From Kallotenue papyrolyticum (GTDB taxonomy: Bacteria > Chloroflexota > Chloroflexia > Chloroflexales > Kallotenuaceae): 64,000 bases of DNA. The stretch covers positions 124,001 through 188,000 of the forward strand of contig NZ_JAGA01000001.1 in the NCBI RefSeq assembly GCF_000526415.1, read 5' to 3'. The notes under the pieces are model-generated. The model worked only from the letters and a program-made list of their open reading frames with translations. It did not search any database and was not told the DNA's origin. The position numbers and the translations under genes are program-made. This document shows positions 50,493 through 59,655 of this stretch, in pieces; within the stretch, counting starts at the first letter, position 1; every line of letters begins with the position of its first letter.

Positions 50493-51947
50493 ATGCTGGA
50501 ACGACCTGAGTTCGACGCGCTCGACGATCTTGCCGAGGTTGATGCTGCGATCCGGCGCGCCTACCAGCGCCGCGCTGATGGCTACGCCCCCCCGGAAGCT
50601 CCGGCCCTGGCCGCGCCGCCCAGCCTGCAGGCCAAGCGCAACGCCATGCTACTGGTGCGTGGCTTCCTTGGCTTGATCATCATCGGCATGCTGTTGCTGC
50701 GCCTACCGCTCGCAGGAACCGAGCGTCCGCTGACCTGGAGCGAAGCGCTCTTCACCTCCACCAGCGCCGTGACGGTCACCGGTCTGGGCGTGGTAACGCC
50801 GGCGCTGGAGCTCTCGCTGTTCGGCCAGATCGTCGTGTTGCTGCTGATGGAGATCGGCGGCGTCGGCTTCATCACCGCCGCGTTGGTGCTGTTTGTGTTG
50901 ATCGGGCGGCGCATCGGCGTGGCCGAACGCATGCTGTTGCAGCAAACGCTGGGAGTGTTTCAGGCGGCGCGCATTGGACGCCTGAGCCTGGCGATCCTGG
51001 GCGCGACGCTGCTGATCCAACTGCTGGGCGCGGCGCTGCTGTGGCTGCGCTGGTTTCCTGCGCTGGGCGCGGGTCGCGCGGCCTATCTGGCGCTGTTTCA
51101 CGCTGTCAGCGCCTTCTGCAACGCCGGTTTTGATCTCTACAGCGGTGCTGACCAGCCGCTGTTTGGCTTTGGCACCGATCCCTGGACCCTGTTGGTGCTG
51201 ATGGCGCTGATCATCATCGGCGGCCTAGGCGTGATCGTGGTCTCGGATCTGGTCACCTTCCCCTTCGACCGGCGCCTGACGGTGCACACGCGCCTGACGG
51301 TGCTGATCTCGCTGCTGCTCTGGGCGTTGGGCACGGCGCTGCTGGCGATGGATCACTGGTTTGGCGGCGCGGCGCTGGCCGTGTTGGCGCCCTGGGAACG
51401 CTGGTGGGTGGCGCTCTTCAGCTCGATCTCGGCGCGCACCGCGGGCCTGACGATCATCCCGCTGGATCAGTTGAGCCAGGCCAACGGCCTGGTGTTGATG
51501 CTGCTGATGTTTATCGGCGGCGCGCCCGCTTCGATGGCCGGCGGGATCACCATCAGCACCATCGCGGTGATCGTCACCTCGGTGCTGTCAACCGTGCGCG
51601 GGCTACCCCAGGCGGTGGTGTTTGGCCGTGTCTTTCCGCTGGAAACGATCGCCAAGGCGGCAGCGATCATCACCGTCTCCACGCTGCTCTGCTTCATCAC
51701 CACCCTGGCGCTGCTGATCCTTCGGCCAGGGCCGCTCTTGCCGGTGGCCTTCGAGGTTGTGAGCGCCTTTTCCAATACCGGCTACTCGGTCGGTTTGACG
51801 ACGCAGCTCTCCGACGTGGGGCGGCTGATCATCGCCTTTGTGATGTTCTGGGGACGCTTGGGACCGCTGACCCTGGTGATTTTGCTGGCGCAGCGCGAGC
51901 AGCCATCGCTGGTGCGCTATCCCGCCGAACGGGTGGTGATGGGCTGA
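50493..51947 (+). CDS. TrkH/KtrB-family potassium uptake channel subunit
   Basis: This 484-aa membrane protein has four repeats of the M1-P-M2 type. The first selectivity loop is TSTSAVTVTGL. Others are HAVSAFCNAGFDL, SSISARTAGL and VSAFSNTGYSVGL, each with the critical Gly. An N-terminal hydrophilic stretch of about 45 residues precedes the first helix. With the TrkA/KtrA-type subunit downstream (35 nt) it forms a K+ uptake system. Length and motifs favour the KtrB type. ATG at 50493. Confidence 0.92.
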   Translation: MLERPEFDALDDLAEVDAAIRRAYQRRADGYAPPEAPALAAPPSLQAKRNAMLLVRGFLGLIIIGMLLLRLPLAGTERPLTWSEALFTSTSAVTVTGLGVVTPALELSLFGQIVVLLLMEIGGVGFITAALVLFVLIGRRIGVAERMLLQQTLGVFQAARIGRLSLAILGATLLIQLLGAALLWLRWFPALGAGRAAYLALFHAVSAFCNAGFDLYSGADQPLFGFGTDPWTLLVLMALIIIGGLGVIVVSDLVTFPFDRRLTVHTRLTVLISLLLWALGTALLAMDHWFGGAALAVLAPWERWWVALFSSISARTAGLTIIPLDQLSQANGLVLMLLMFIGGAPASMAGGITISTIAVIVTSVLSTVRGLPQAVVFGRVFPLETIAKAAAIITVSTLLCFITTLALLILRPGPLLPVAFEVVSAFSNTGYSVGLTTQLSDVGRLIIAFVMFWGRLGPLTLVILLAQREQPSLVRYPAERVVMG

Positions 51948-51981
51948 CAAGCGCGCCGCAACGAGGAGCAGATCGCAGACG

Positions 51982-52788
51982 ATGTTGCAACGCTTTCGAC
52001 GCTTGTTCTCCATGCGGGGGCGTCTGGAGCCGGGCGATCCCACGCGCCAGGCCGGCACCTGGGCCATGACGCTGCCCGCTGACGGACGTGCCGGCGATGC
52101 GCCGACCGAACGGCCGCTGAAGCGACAGCCGCGGCGTGCCGGCGACCGCGAGTTTCTAGTAGTCGGGTTGGGGCGCTTCGGCACCAGTCTCGCCAAGGCG
52201 CTGGTGCAACAGGGCCACGATGTGGTTGCGATCGATGTCGATCCGCGGCGCGTGCAGATGTTGTCAAGTGAATTGACGCATGTTGTGCAGCTCGATGCCA
52301 CCAACGAGGACGCGCTGCGTGAGATCGGCGCAGATCACTTCGACACGGCGGTGGTCTGTATTGGCTATGATTTCGAGTCCAATCTGCTGGCAACCGTACT
52401 GCTACGCCGTCTGGGGGTGCGCCGCATCATAGCCAAGGCGCGCACGCGCACGCAGCGCGAGATCCTGTTGCAGGTGGGCGCCGACGAGGTGGTGCTGCCG
52501 GAGCACGAGGCCGGGCGACGCCTGGCACAGCGGCTGTCGGCGGTCGATTTCGTTGACTTTCTGCAGATCAGCCCGGAGATGAGCGTGGTCGAGATGTTGG
52601 TGCCGGAGCATCTCTACGGGCGAACCCTGATCGAGGCCGATCTGCGCCGCCAGTACGGCCTGACCGTGCTGGCGATCAAACGCGGCAACCAACTCCAGTT
52701 CAATCCCGATCCCGAGATCCGGCTGGAAGCCGGCGATGAGCTGTTGGTGGTTGGCGATCTTGCCGAAGCGCGGCGCTTGAGCGATTGA
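51982..52788 (+). CDS. TrkA/KtrA-family potassium channel regulatory subunit
   Basis: This 268-aa protein has an unusual N-terminal extension of about 55 residues, then an RCK_N domain (FLVVGLGRFGTSLAKAL, GxGxxG nucleotide site; QLDATNEDALREIGA) and an RCK_C domain (MLVPEHLYGRTLIEADLRRQYGLTVLAI). It binds nucleotides and gates the KtrB-type channel encoded just upstream. The GAGGAG site is 13 nt from the ATG, longer than usual; internal Met residues in the extension are alternative starts. Confidence 0.9.
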   Translation: MLQRFRRLFSMRGRLEPGDPTRQAGTWAMTLPADGRAGDAPTERPLKRQPRRAGDREFLVVGLGRFGTSLAKALVQQGHDVVAIDVDPRRVQMLSSELTHVVQLDATNEDALREIGADHFDTAVVCIGYDFESNLLATVLLRRLGVRRIIAKARTRTQREILLQVGADEVVLPEHEAGRRLAQRLSAVDFVDFLQISPEMSVVEMLVPEHLYGRTLIEADLRRQYGLTVLAIKRGNQLQFNPDPEIRLEAGDELLVVGDLAEARRLSD

Positions 52789-52829
52789 GTGTGTTCCACC
52801 GTGTCGGGCGGTGGGAAAGGAAGCTTCCG

Positions 52830-54545
52830 ATGTCCGATCCGATCGCGGAGCTGGAAGCGCGGCTGGCCCAGGCGGATGTGCTGCGCGATCAGGTGACGCT
52901 GCGTCTCGATCTGTGTGTGGTGCTGGAGCAGCGGGATGCGCAGCGCGCGCTGGCGCTGGCGCGTGAGGCAACCGATCTGGCCGCCGCGCTCGATGACGCC
53001 GAGCTGCTGGGCCGCGCCTGGATGGAACAGGGCGCGGTGCTGTTTCACCTCGGCGAGCTGGCGCCGGCGTTGCAGGCCTATGTCGAGGCGGAAGGTTGGT
53101 GCCGCCAGGCCGGCGCCGAGGCGCGGCGCGCCGATGCCCTGCGCGGCATGGGCATCGTGTACGAGCGGCTGGACGATTTTCAGCGCGCCTTGGAGCACCT
53201 GACCGCTGCGCTGCACCTGTACCAGGCGCACGGCAACCGCCAGGCGCAGGCGCGCACGCTCAACAGCCTGGGCGTGGTGCTCTCGCGCAGCGGACAGCCG
53301 GAAGAAGGTCTGGCGATGTATGAGCAGGCCTACACGCTGCACCGCGAGCTGGGCCAGACCTTCGATATGGCCGTGTCGCGCAACAACATGGGCATCAACC
53401 TCAAGAACCTGGGGCGCTATGCCGAGGCCGAGATCGCGCTGGAAGAGGCCTGCCGTCTGCTGGCCGACACGATCCACTACGCCAGTCCGCTCAGCAACCT
53501 GGCGCTGGTGTACGAAGGCCAGGGCCGGCTGCGCGAAGCGGAGGCAGCTCAGCGCCAGGCCTATGCGCTGGCGCAGCGCGCAGGGTTGACCTACATCCTC
53601 AACGAGGTGAGCCTATGTTTGGGCCGCTTTTACCTTGCTCAGGGGCAGACCGCGCAGGCGCAGCCCCTGTTGGAAGCGGCCCTGACCCATGCGCGCGAGG
53701 CCGAGCTGCCGGCCAAGGCCGCCGAAGCGCATCAGGCGTTGGCGCGGCTCCACCGCCAGACCGGCGACCTGAGCGCCGCGCTGGAGCATCTGGAACGGGC
53801 GCTTGAGTTCGAACGCCAGGTCTTCAACGAACAGGCCGATCGCCGCTTCAAAAACCTCCAGATCAGCTTTCAGGTCGAGCAGCTCCGGCGCCAGGCCGAG
53901 CACGAGCGGCGTGAGCGCGAAACGCTGCACGCGGCCTATGCCGAGCTGGAGCGTCTGCACCGTGTGCTGGAGGAGACGCTGCAGCAGAAGGAGGTCTTGC
54001 TCAAGCGTCTGGAGCAGCTCAGCCAGGAGGACGCGCTGACCGGACTCTACAACCGGCGCTACCTGGATCAGCGCCTGGCCGAGGAGTTTGCCCGCGCGCA
54101 GCGCTACCGCCATCCCCTCAGCGTCGCGCTGGCCGACATCGACAACTTCAAACAGATCAACGATCGTCTCTCGCACGCGGTCGGTGATCAGACGTTGCGT
54201 CAGGTCGCCCAGCTTCTGCGTCAGACCTTGCGCGCAACCGATGTGATCGCGCGCTACGGCGGCGAAGAGTTCGCCATGGTCTTCCTGGAAACCGATCTGG
54301 AGGATGCGCGCCGCATCTGCGAAAAGGTCCGTGCCGCGGTGGAGGGCTATGCCTGGCACACGATCCATCCGGAGTTGCGCGTGACCCTGTCGATCGGCGT
54401 CTCTGATGATCTAAGTCTGGTCAACCACGAAAAGCTGCTCTCCGCCGCCGACCACTGGCTCTACCAGGCCAAGTACGGCGGCAAGAATCGTGTCTGCTGG
54501 CCGCCGACGCCCTGGCAGGGCGGACGGCTTTCGCTCAGCGGCTAG
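52830..54545 (+). CDS. TPR-repeat diguanylate cyclase (GGDEF)
   Basis: This 571-aa protein has about eight TPR units (residues 20-345), a coiled coil (about 350-410, with EELRRQAEHE-like heptads and EETLQQKEVLLKRLEQL) and a GGDEF domain (LTGLYNRRYLDQRLAEEF, active-site GGEEF in ARYGGEEFAMVF). It has no signal or membrane segment. It makes cyclic di-GMP in response to a partner bound by the TPRs. ATG at 52830 follows AAGGAAG. Its stop codon TAG overlaps the stop of the convergent kinase gene. Confidence 0.9.
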   Translation: MSDPIAELEARLAQADVLRDQVTLRLDLCVVLEQRDAQRALALAREATDLAAALDDAELLGRAWMEQGAVLFHLGELAPALQAYVEAEGWCRQAGAEARRADALRGMGIVYERLDDFQRALEHLTAALHLYQAHGNRQAQARTLNSLGVVLSRSGQPEEGLAMYEQAYTLHRELGQTFDMAVSRNNMGINLKNLGRYAEAEIALEEACRLLADTIHYASPLSNLALVYEGQGRLREAEAAQRQAYALAQRAGLTYILNEVSLCLGRFYLAQGQTAQAQPLLEAALTHAREAELPAKAAEAHQALARLHRQTGDLSAALEHLERALEFERQVFNEQADRRFKNLQISFQVEQLRRQAEHERRERETLHAAYAELERLHRVLEETLQQKEVLLKRLEQLSQEDALTGLYNRRYLDQRLAEEFARAQRYRHPLSVALADIDNFKQINDRLSHAVGDQTLRQVAQLLRQTLRATDVIARYGGEEFAMVFLETDLEDARRICEKVRAAVEGYAWHTIHPELRVTLSIGVSDDLSLVNHEKLLSAADHWLYQAKYGGKNRVCWPPTPWQGGRLSLSG

Positions 54546-55993
54546 GCAGTGGCCGGCCGACCGTTGGGTGGGAGCTGGGGCAGGACGCACTCCACGGTGG
54601 TGCCCTGTCCTGGCCGGCTGGTGATGGCTACGCTGCCGCCGTGCGCCTCGACGCTGCTCTTGACGATCGCCAGGCCCAGGCCGCTGCCGCCACTGCCCGC
54701 CGTGCGCTGCTGATCGACGCGCCAGAAGCGTTCCCAAACACGCGGTAGCGCCTCCGCCGCAATGCCGATGCCGGTGTCGCTGACGATCAGCCGCGTGCTC
54801 TGGTGCTCCGGCACGACGCGCACAACGATCCGGCCGCCCGCGGGCGTGTAGCGGCGTGCGTTGTCGAGCAGATTGAAGATCACCTGGCGCAACTGATCGG
54901 CATGGCCCATGACCTCGGCCCGGGCGGGTCCTTCGAAGCGGAGATCATGTTCGGCGAGCAGTGGTTCAAGCTCGGCGATGACCTCCTGTGCCAGCGCGCA
55001 CAAGTCAACCGGGGCGCGCGGCAACGGCAGGCGCGCATCCAGCCGCGACAGCAGCAGGAGTTGTCCTACCAATCGGCTCAAGCGCTCCAGCAGGGCATAG
55101 CTGCGCTGCAGGGCGCGACGTTGCGCTTCCGGTTCGGTGATGGCGCCGAGCAGCAACAGCTCCAGGGCACTGCTGAGCGCGGTGAGTGGCGTGCGCAGTT
55201 CATGCGCCGCATCCGCCACGAAGCGCTGTTGCAGCGCCAGACTGGCGGCGAGCTGGTCAAGCATGCGGTCGAAGGCCTGGCCCAGGTGGCCTACTTCGTT
55301 CGCGCCTACGAGGCCGCTGCGCATGCTGAGATCGCCCTGCGTTACCTGACGGCTGACATGCAGCAGGCGCTGCAGCGGGCGCAGCACCAGCGCTCCGGCG
55401 GCCCAACAGCCGAACGCCGCCAGCAGCGCGGCGCACAGCACGCCGATCCAGAGCCGCACGCTGATTCCCTGCAGCAGCGCATCGACATGCGCCAGGCTGC
55501 TGGCGACCTGGATCACGCCCTGCGGCAGGCCATCGCTCTGCCAGGGCAGGGCCACCACCAGCAGCGCGCCATCGCTGCCCGGCGTGGCGAAGCTCAGAGG
55601 TGCGCGCAGCGCCGTCGCGATCTGGGCCGGCGTCAGGCGTGGCAGGGCGTCGCCCACCGTGGCGACGACGCGCCCGTCGGGGGCGTAGATCTGCGCGGGG
55701 AGTCCGGCCTCGGCCAGCGCGCGGCTGAGCCGCTCCGGTTGCTGCGGCGCAGTGGCGCGTGGGCGTTGCCCCGGCGGGAACCCGCCCTGGCGAAAGGGCG
55801 GCGGCAGCGCCAGATCGGCAGCCAGCAGGCCGGCGACCTGCTGCTGGAGCTGCATTGCGGTCTGCTCGATCAGAAAAGCGCGCACGGCGCTGCGCAGTGC
55901 CAGGCCCAGCGCCAGGTTGACCAGCAGCAGAATCAGCGCGCAGAGCACCGCCAGTTGGATGCGCAGCGGCCAGTTGGACCAGCGCGATGGCAT
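54542..55993 (-). CDS. Membrane sensor histidine kinase (EnvZ/PhoR-type) with Pro-rich sensor
   Basis: This 483-aa kinase has two membrane helices (about 12-35 and 180-200) and a periplasmic-type sensor of about 145 residues that contains a Pro/Gly/Phe-rich stretch (LPPPFRQGGFPPGQR). HAMP follows, then HisKA with ADAAHELRTPLTAL, and HATPase with NLLDNARRYTPAGG, SDTGIGI and GGSGLGLAI. It lies 4 nt downstream of its response regulator and is convergent with the GGDEF gene; the palindrome CTAG gives both stops. Its likely target gene product (56838) also has a Pro-rich secreted part. Confidence 0.9.
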   Translation of the reverse strand: MPSRWSNWPLRIQLAVLCALILLLVNLALGLALRSAVRAFLIEQTAMQLQQQVAGLLAADLALPPPFRQGGFPPGQRPRATAPQQPERLSRALAEAGLPAQIYAPDGRVVATVGDALPRLTPAQIATALRAPLSFATPGSDGALLVVALPWQSDGLPQGVIQVASSLAHVDALLQGISVRLWIGVLCAALLAAFGCWAAGALVLRPLQRLLHVSRQVTQGDLSMRSGLVGANEVGHLGQAFDRMLDQLAASLALQQRFVADAAHELRTPLTALSSALELLLLGAITEPEAQRRALQRSYALLERLSRLVGQLLLLSRLDARLPLPRAPVDLCALAQEVIAELEPLLAEHDLRFEGPARAEVMGHADQLRQVIFNLLDNARRYTPAGGRIVVRVVPEHQSTRLIVSDTGIGIAAEALPRVWERFWRVDQQRTAGSGGSGLGLAIVKSSVEAHGGSVAITSRPGQGTTVECVLPQLPPNGRPATA

Positions 55994-55997
55994 GGCT

Positions 55998-56675
55998 TCA
56001 GCCTCGCATGACGTATCCGACGCCGCGCACGGTCTGGATCAGTTGTCGCTGGTGATCCTCCAACTTCTCGCGCAGCGCCGAAATGTGGACCTCGACAACG
56101 TTGCTGTCGCCGACGTAGGTGTAGCCCCAGACGCGATTGAGCAGCGTCTCCTTGCTGAGCACCTGCCTCGGATGCGACATCAAGGCCTCCAGCAGATCGA
56201 ACTCCAGCGGCGTTAGGTGCACCGGTCGCCCGCCCAGGCGCACCTCGCGCGCGTCGCGGTCGAGCCAGAGCGGCCCGATCTGCAGCACCTGCGGCGCGCG
56301 CCCCTGCCGTCGGCGCATGACCGCGCGGATGCGCGCCAGCAGCTCCTTAAACTTGAAGGGTTTGACAATGTAGTCGTCCGCGCCCTCGTCCAGGCCGCGC
56401 ACCGTATCGTCCACCTCGTCGCGCGCGGTGAGCATCAGAATGGCGACATCGCCGGTGCTGCGTAAGCGGCGGCAGACCTCGAAGCCATCCTGGCCGGGCA
56501 GCATCAGATCCAGAATCACAACGTCGGGCTGGAAGTCTGCCGCTACGCGCAGAGCCGACGTTCCGTCGGCCGCCGTGGCGACGGTGTAGCCCTCGTAGCT
56601 CAGGCCGGTAGCGAGAAATTCGGTGATGGTTGGCTCGTCGTCAACGATTAGGATCCGTTCCTGGCGCGTCTGCAT
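55998..56675 (-). CDS. OmpR/PhoB-family response regulator
   Basis: This 225-aa protein has a receiver domain (ILIVDDEPTITEFLATGL, phosphorylated Asp in VVILDLMLPGQDG, Lys in DYIVKPF) and a C-terminal winged-helix domain (LTPLEFDLLEALMSHPRQVLSKETLLNRVWGY, then NVVEVHISALREKLE). ATG at 56675 (MQTRQERILIVDDE) is chosen because it gives a normal N-terminus; the ribosome site is weak. It is co-transcribed with the kinase. The 11-bp direct repeats upstream are its probable binding site. Confidence 0.92.
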   Translation of the reverse strand: MQTRQERILIVDDEPTITEFLATGLSYEGYTVATAADGTSALRVAADFQPDVVILDLMLPGQDGFEVCRRLRSTGDVAILMLTARDEVDDTVRGLDEGADDYIVKPFKFKELLARIRAVMRRRQGRAPQVLQIGPLWLDRDAREVRLGGRPVHLTPLEFDLLEALMSHPRQVLSKETLLNRVWGYTYVGDSNVVEVHISALREKLEDHQRQLIQTVRGVGYVMRG

Positions 56676-56751
56676 GGCTGCGACCCATTGGCGGTGGTTG
56701 CCTGCTATCAGTCTAGGCGCTGAGCAGCGCCAAGGCAAGCCATCCGCGCCG

Positions 56752-56795
56752 ATCTTCAGCAAATCTTTAAGCTGGAATGGCCTGATCTTCAGCTT
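56752..56795 (+). promoter_or_regulatory. 11-bp direct repeats, OmpR-type response-regulator site
   Basis: ATCTTCAGCAA (56752), ATCTTTAAGCT (56763) and ATCTTCAGCTT (56785) occupy slots 1, 2 and 4 of an exact 11-bp register. They lie between the response-regulator gene and the secreted-protein gene, about 43 bp before the latter's start, near its -35 region. Confidence 0.6.
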
Positions 56796-56837
56796 GGGCT
56801 GCTAGGCTGAAGGCGCATAATCGTAAAGGAGGTTGGT

Positions 56838-57320
56838 ATGCGTCATGTCCGTCGTCTGCTCAGGGCTCTGCCCGTGGTTGGGCTGATGAGCCTGCTGGCC
56901 TGGCCGGCGCTGGCGGCCGCGCGTCAGCCCGCACCGCCGACGACACCACGCGGGCAGCCCGCCAGACCGACCCAACCCGCTACGCCGCCGGTGTTGGAAA
57001 CGTTGCAGGGAACGCTCAGCCGCAGCGCGAACGAGTGGCGTGTCAACGGTACGCCGCTCGGTTTCGGGCCGCCCTGGTACTGGCGCAACACCACGGCCGG
57101 TGCCGACTACGACGGGGATGGCCGCACCGAAAGCATCGAGGCCGAGCTCAGCGGTCTGATCGGGACGGTGGTCACCCTGCAGGGCGAGCGCGATCGCCAG
57201 GGCGAGTTCGATGTCTTCACGATCAACGGCAAGCCCTACCGCGACCCGCAGGGCGGGCCGCCGCCGTGGGCCGGGCCGCCGCCGTGGGCCAGGGGCCGCG
57301 GCGCGGCGCCTGGCCGCTAA
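56838..57320 (+). CDS. Small secreted Pro/Gly-rich protein (160 aa)
   Basis: The protein has a signal peptide (ALPVVGLMSLLAWPALAAA). A Pro/Thr-rich linker follows, then a compact domain (LETLQGTLSRSANEWRVNGTPLGFGPPWYW...YDGDGRTESIEAELSGLIGTVVTLQGERD...FDVFTINGKPYRD) and a PPPWAGPPPWARG tail. The DYDGDGRTE loop may bind calcium. The domain resembles OB-like exported proteins of unknown function. ATG follows AAGGAGG. It is divergent from a two-component system and is probably its target. Confidence 0.7.
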   Translation: MRHVRRLLRALPVVGLMSLLAWPALAAARQPAPPTTPRGQPARPTQPATPPVLETLQGTLSRSANEWRVNGTPLGFGPPWYWRNTTAGADYDGDGRTESIEAELSGLIGTVVTLQGERDRQGEFDVFTINGKPYRDPQGGPPPWAGPPPWARGRGAAPGR

Positions 57321-57329
57321 GGTCGCATG

Positions 57330-57360
57330 CCGCCCAGGGTGCTGCGGCAACCCTGGGCGG
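57330..57360. terminator. Bidirectional hairpin between the secreted protein and the lipase-like gene
   Basis: An 11-bp perfect stem (CCGCCCAGGGT / ACCCTGGGCGG) with a 9-nt loop lies between convergent genes, 6 nt before the lipase-like stop. No T-tract. Confidence 0.6.
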
Positions 57361-57366
57361 TGCTGT

Positions 57367-59463
57367 TCAGCGCACGGTGAAGATCGTTTCGCGTACCGTG
57401 GTGTTGCCGGCGCGATCGACGGCTAGCACCTGGAGTGTGTACGTTCCTGCCGGCAGCGCCAGCGCCTCGCCGTTGCGCACCACGGTGGGGTTGGGGCCGT
57501 TGGGATTGATCAAGCCCTGCTCGCGCAGCACGCCGGCCAGATCGTCGCTGCTCTGCCAGTGCACCACGGTGCGGCCCGCCTGCGTCGCGGGCGGGGCGAT
57601 CTGCACCTCCGGCGGCGTGGTATCCAGGCTGGCGCGGCTATCCAACACCGCAGCTGCCTGCATGGTCGTCTCATACACACCGTCGCCATCGCTGTCCAGC
57701 TCCAGCGCAGGCCAGCCCTGCGGCGCGGCAGCGCGACCGCTTCCCGGCTTGAGCGCGAGGCGCGCCGCGCCGTTGGCGCGCAGCGGCACGCCTAGATAGA
57801 CCGCCGTACGTTCGATGCGACCGTTGCCCAGCACGCGCACGTTGAGATCGACGCTGCCCTCGCTTTCGGCAGCCAGCGCGATGGTCAGGGGCAGCTCCTG
57901 GGCGACGTGCACGAACTCGCCCTGTGGCAGGCGTTCGTAGCGCGTGGCGGGGATCGCCTCGTCCGGCCGATCTGTGCCGCGCGCGCGGCCGGTGACGCGA
58001 CCGGTGTCATCCGCCACGCGCATGGCTACCGGCCCCAGCGCGGCGATCCATACGCCGCCGAGCGCCGTCTGGGGCACGCGCGCCACCTGCGCGCCGCCGC
58101 GCGCGGTCGTCCCGAAGCTGCGTGGCGCATCGGCGTTCATGGCGATGCGTCCGGCCAGCAGATCGCCGATCCAGCTCAGCGCCGGACCATCGCCGGTGCG
58201 CACGCCCAGCAGGTAATCGCCCTTGACCAGATCGCCGTGCTCGCGCTGAATGTACCAGAGCTGCGCGCCGCTGTTGATCAGCGTCCCACGCCAGGGATCG
58301 CCCATCGCTGCCGACATAACTGCCACCGTGCCGTCGCCGTCCACCGGCAGCTCGTCGCGCTTGGGGCAGGGCACGTAGCGATACCACGACCAGCACGATC
58401 CGGTGTACTCGCGTAGCTGGCCGGGGGTGCCCGAGCCGTAGCCCACCAGTGCTGCCCAGCGCACGCCATTGACGCCGCCGTGCCGTCCGGTATCGTAGGC
58501 GCTGTGGAAGGTCTCGGCCATGCCGATCACCGTGCCGTTCTTGCCCAGGTTGAGCAGCAGGTGCTTGACCTGCTCGTAGCTGAGCACGCCGCGCGCCAGG
58601 CCATCGCCGTCCACGTCGCGATCCTCGATATATGGACGCAGGCGGCCGGCATCGCTGTTGTCGTAGTAGGTGTAGTAGGACGCCGATGGCAAGAGCTGCA
58701 TGCCGCCGGGCATGTTCTGCACCACGTCCATCACTTCGTTGGGGTTGAGCCCAATGCCCAGGAAGCTCGGTCCGAACTGATCGCCGTAGAGCAGCGCTTT
58801 GAGGAACTTGGTAGCGCCCAGTTGCGGTGAGCCAAGCGTGATCAGTTGATCGACCCGCTGCGCGCGCACCGAATCGGCAATGTAGGAGCGGCCAACCAGA
58901 CCGCCCATCGAATGGCCGAGCAGATCGACGCGGCGGATCGTCCAGGTGGCCGGGTCGCTCCGCCCGCCGTTGACCGCCGTCAGCGCGCGGTTGATCAGCG
59001 CGTCGAGCTGCGCATGCGTGACGCGAATGTCTTTGCGCCAGTCGTAGGCAAAGGTCCACAGATCCAGGTTCGGCGTGTAGCCCTGGCGCTGCAGATAGCC
59101 CAGCAGATCGTCGTAGGCCGAGCCATACAGCCCGCTGAGCGCCAGCGCCGGCGCGACCGGGGTGCTGCCGTCGCGCTGAAGCTTGAGCACGTCGAAGTAG
59201 TCGTCCTCGCCCAGGGCAGCGGCCTGCCACTCGTTAACCCAGACCTTTTCGCCGGCGGTGTAGTCGCGGGTGTAGGTGCCGCCGCGGCCATTGTCCACCG
59301 TCAAGCGGAAGTTGGCCGTCGCAACGAACTCGGAACCGGCGACGCCGGGGATCACGATCACCGGTTCACGTCCGGTGGCGGCCAGCGCGGGACGACCGAG
59401 GGAGGTGATCAGCAAGACGGCGAGCAGCACGATGCTCGCGAGCGACACCACTGTGCGCTTCAT
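57367..59463 (-). CDS. Secreted LCAT/lipase-like alpha/beta hydrolase with C-terminal beta-domains
   Basis: This 698-aa protein has a signal peptide (VVSLASIVLLAVLLITSLG, cleavage near ALAAT) and an alpha/beta-hydrolase domain of the lecithin:cholesterol acyltransferase/lipase type: VIVIPGVAGSEF, LWTFAYDWRKDI, nucleophile Ser in LLGHSMGGLVGRSY and VDGDGTVAVMSA. The last 250 residues hold beta-rich segments, including a DSDGDGVYETTM calcium-like loop and a final Ig-like domain (VDRAGNTTVRETIFTV). ATG at 59463 follows CAGGAGA. A TTGACG-16-TACAAT promoter and a palindrome precede it. The substrate is probably a lipid or ester. Confidence 0.87.
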   Translation of the reverse strand: MKRTVVSLASIVLLAVLLITSLGRPALAATGREPVIVIPGVAGSEFVATANFRLTVDNGRGGTYTRDYTAGEKVWVNEWQAAALGEDDYFDVLKLQRDGSTPVAPALALSGLYGSAYDDLLGYLQRQGYTPNLDLWTFAYDWRKDIRVTHAQLDALINRALTAVNGGRSDPATWTIRRVDLLGHSMGGLVGRSYIADSVRAQRVDQLITLGSPQLGATKFLKALLYGDQFGPSFLGIGLNPNEVMDVVQNMPGGMQLLPSASYYTYYDNSDAGRLRPYIEDRDVDGDGLARGVLSYEQVKHLLLNLGKNGTVIGMAETFHSAYDTGRHGGVNGVRWAALVGYGSGTPGQLREYTGSCWSWYRYVPCPKRDELPVDGDGTVAVMSAAMGDPWRGTLINSGAQLWYIQREHGDLVKGDYLLGVRTGDGPALSWIGDLLAGRIAMNADAPRSFGTTARGGAQVARVPQTALGGVWIAALGPVAMRVADDTGRVTGRARGTDRPDEAIPATRYERLPQGEFVHVAQELPLTIALAAESEGSVDLNVRVLGNGRIERTAVYLGVPLRANGAARLALKPGSGRAAAPQGWPALELDSDGDGVYETTMQAAAVLDSRASLDTTPPEVQIAPPATQAGRTVVHWQSSDDLAGVLREQGLINPNGPNPTVVRNGEALALPAGTYTLQVLAVDRAGNTTVRETIFTVR

Positions 59464-59504
59464 CCAAGCTCTCCTGGTGTAGGATGCGATCTCGGCGACA
59501 GAGG

Positions 59505-59520
59505 ATGCCCGGCCGGGCAT
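59505..59520. promoter_or_regulatory. 16-bp perfect palindrome in the lipase-like leader
   Basis: ATGCCCGGCCGGGCAT lies about 4-20 nt downstream of the predicted lipase-like transcription start (near 59524). It could be a repressor site or form a short hairpin in the mRNA. Confidence 0.45.
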
Positions 59521-59530
59521 GAACGCGACG

Positions 59531-59558
59531 ATTGTACGTGATCCGCGCCGGGCGTCAA
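59531..59558 (-). promoter_or_regulatory. Sigma-70 promoter of the lipase-like gene
   Basis: On the minus strand TTGACG (59553-59558) is 16 bp from TACAAT (59531-59536). The leader is about 60 nt. Confidence 0.65.
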
Positions 59559-59655
59559 GTCGTGGCGGTGGCGTCAGGATGAAAAATGGTGGCACTGCTG
59601 TCCCCGGCAGGCGTCATAGCGGGCTGGCCTGGATATTGATAGCGGAGCAGCACCT

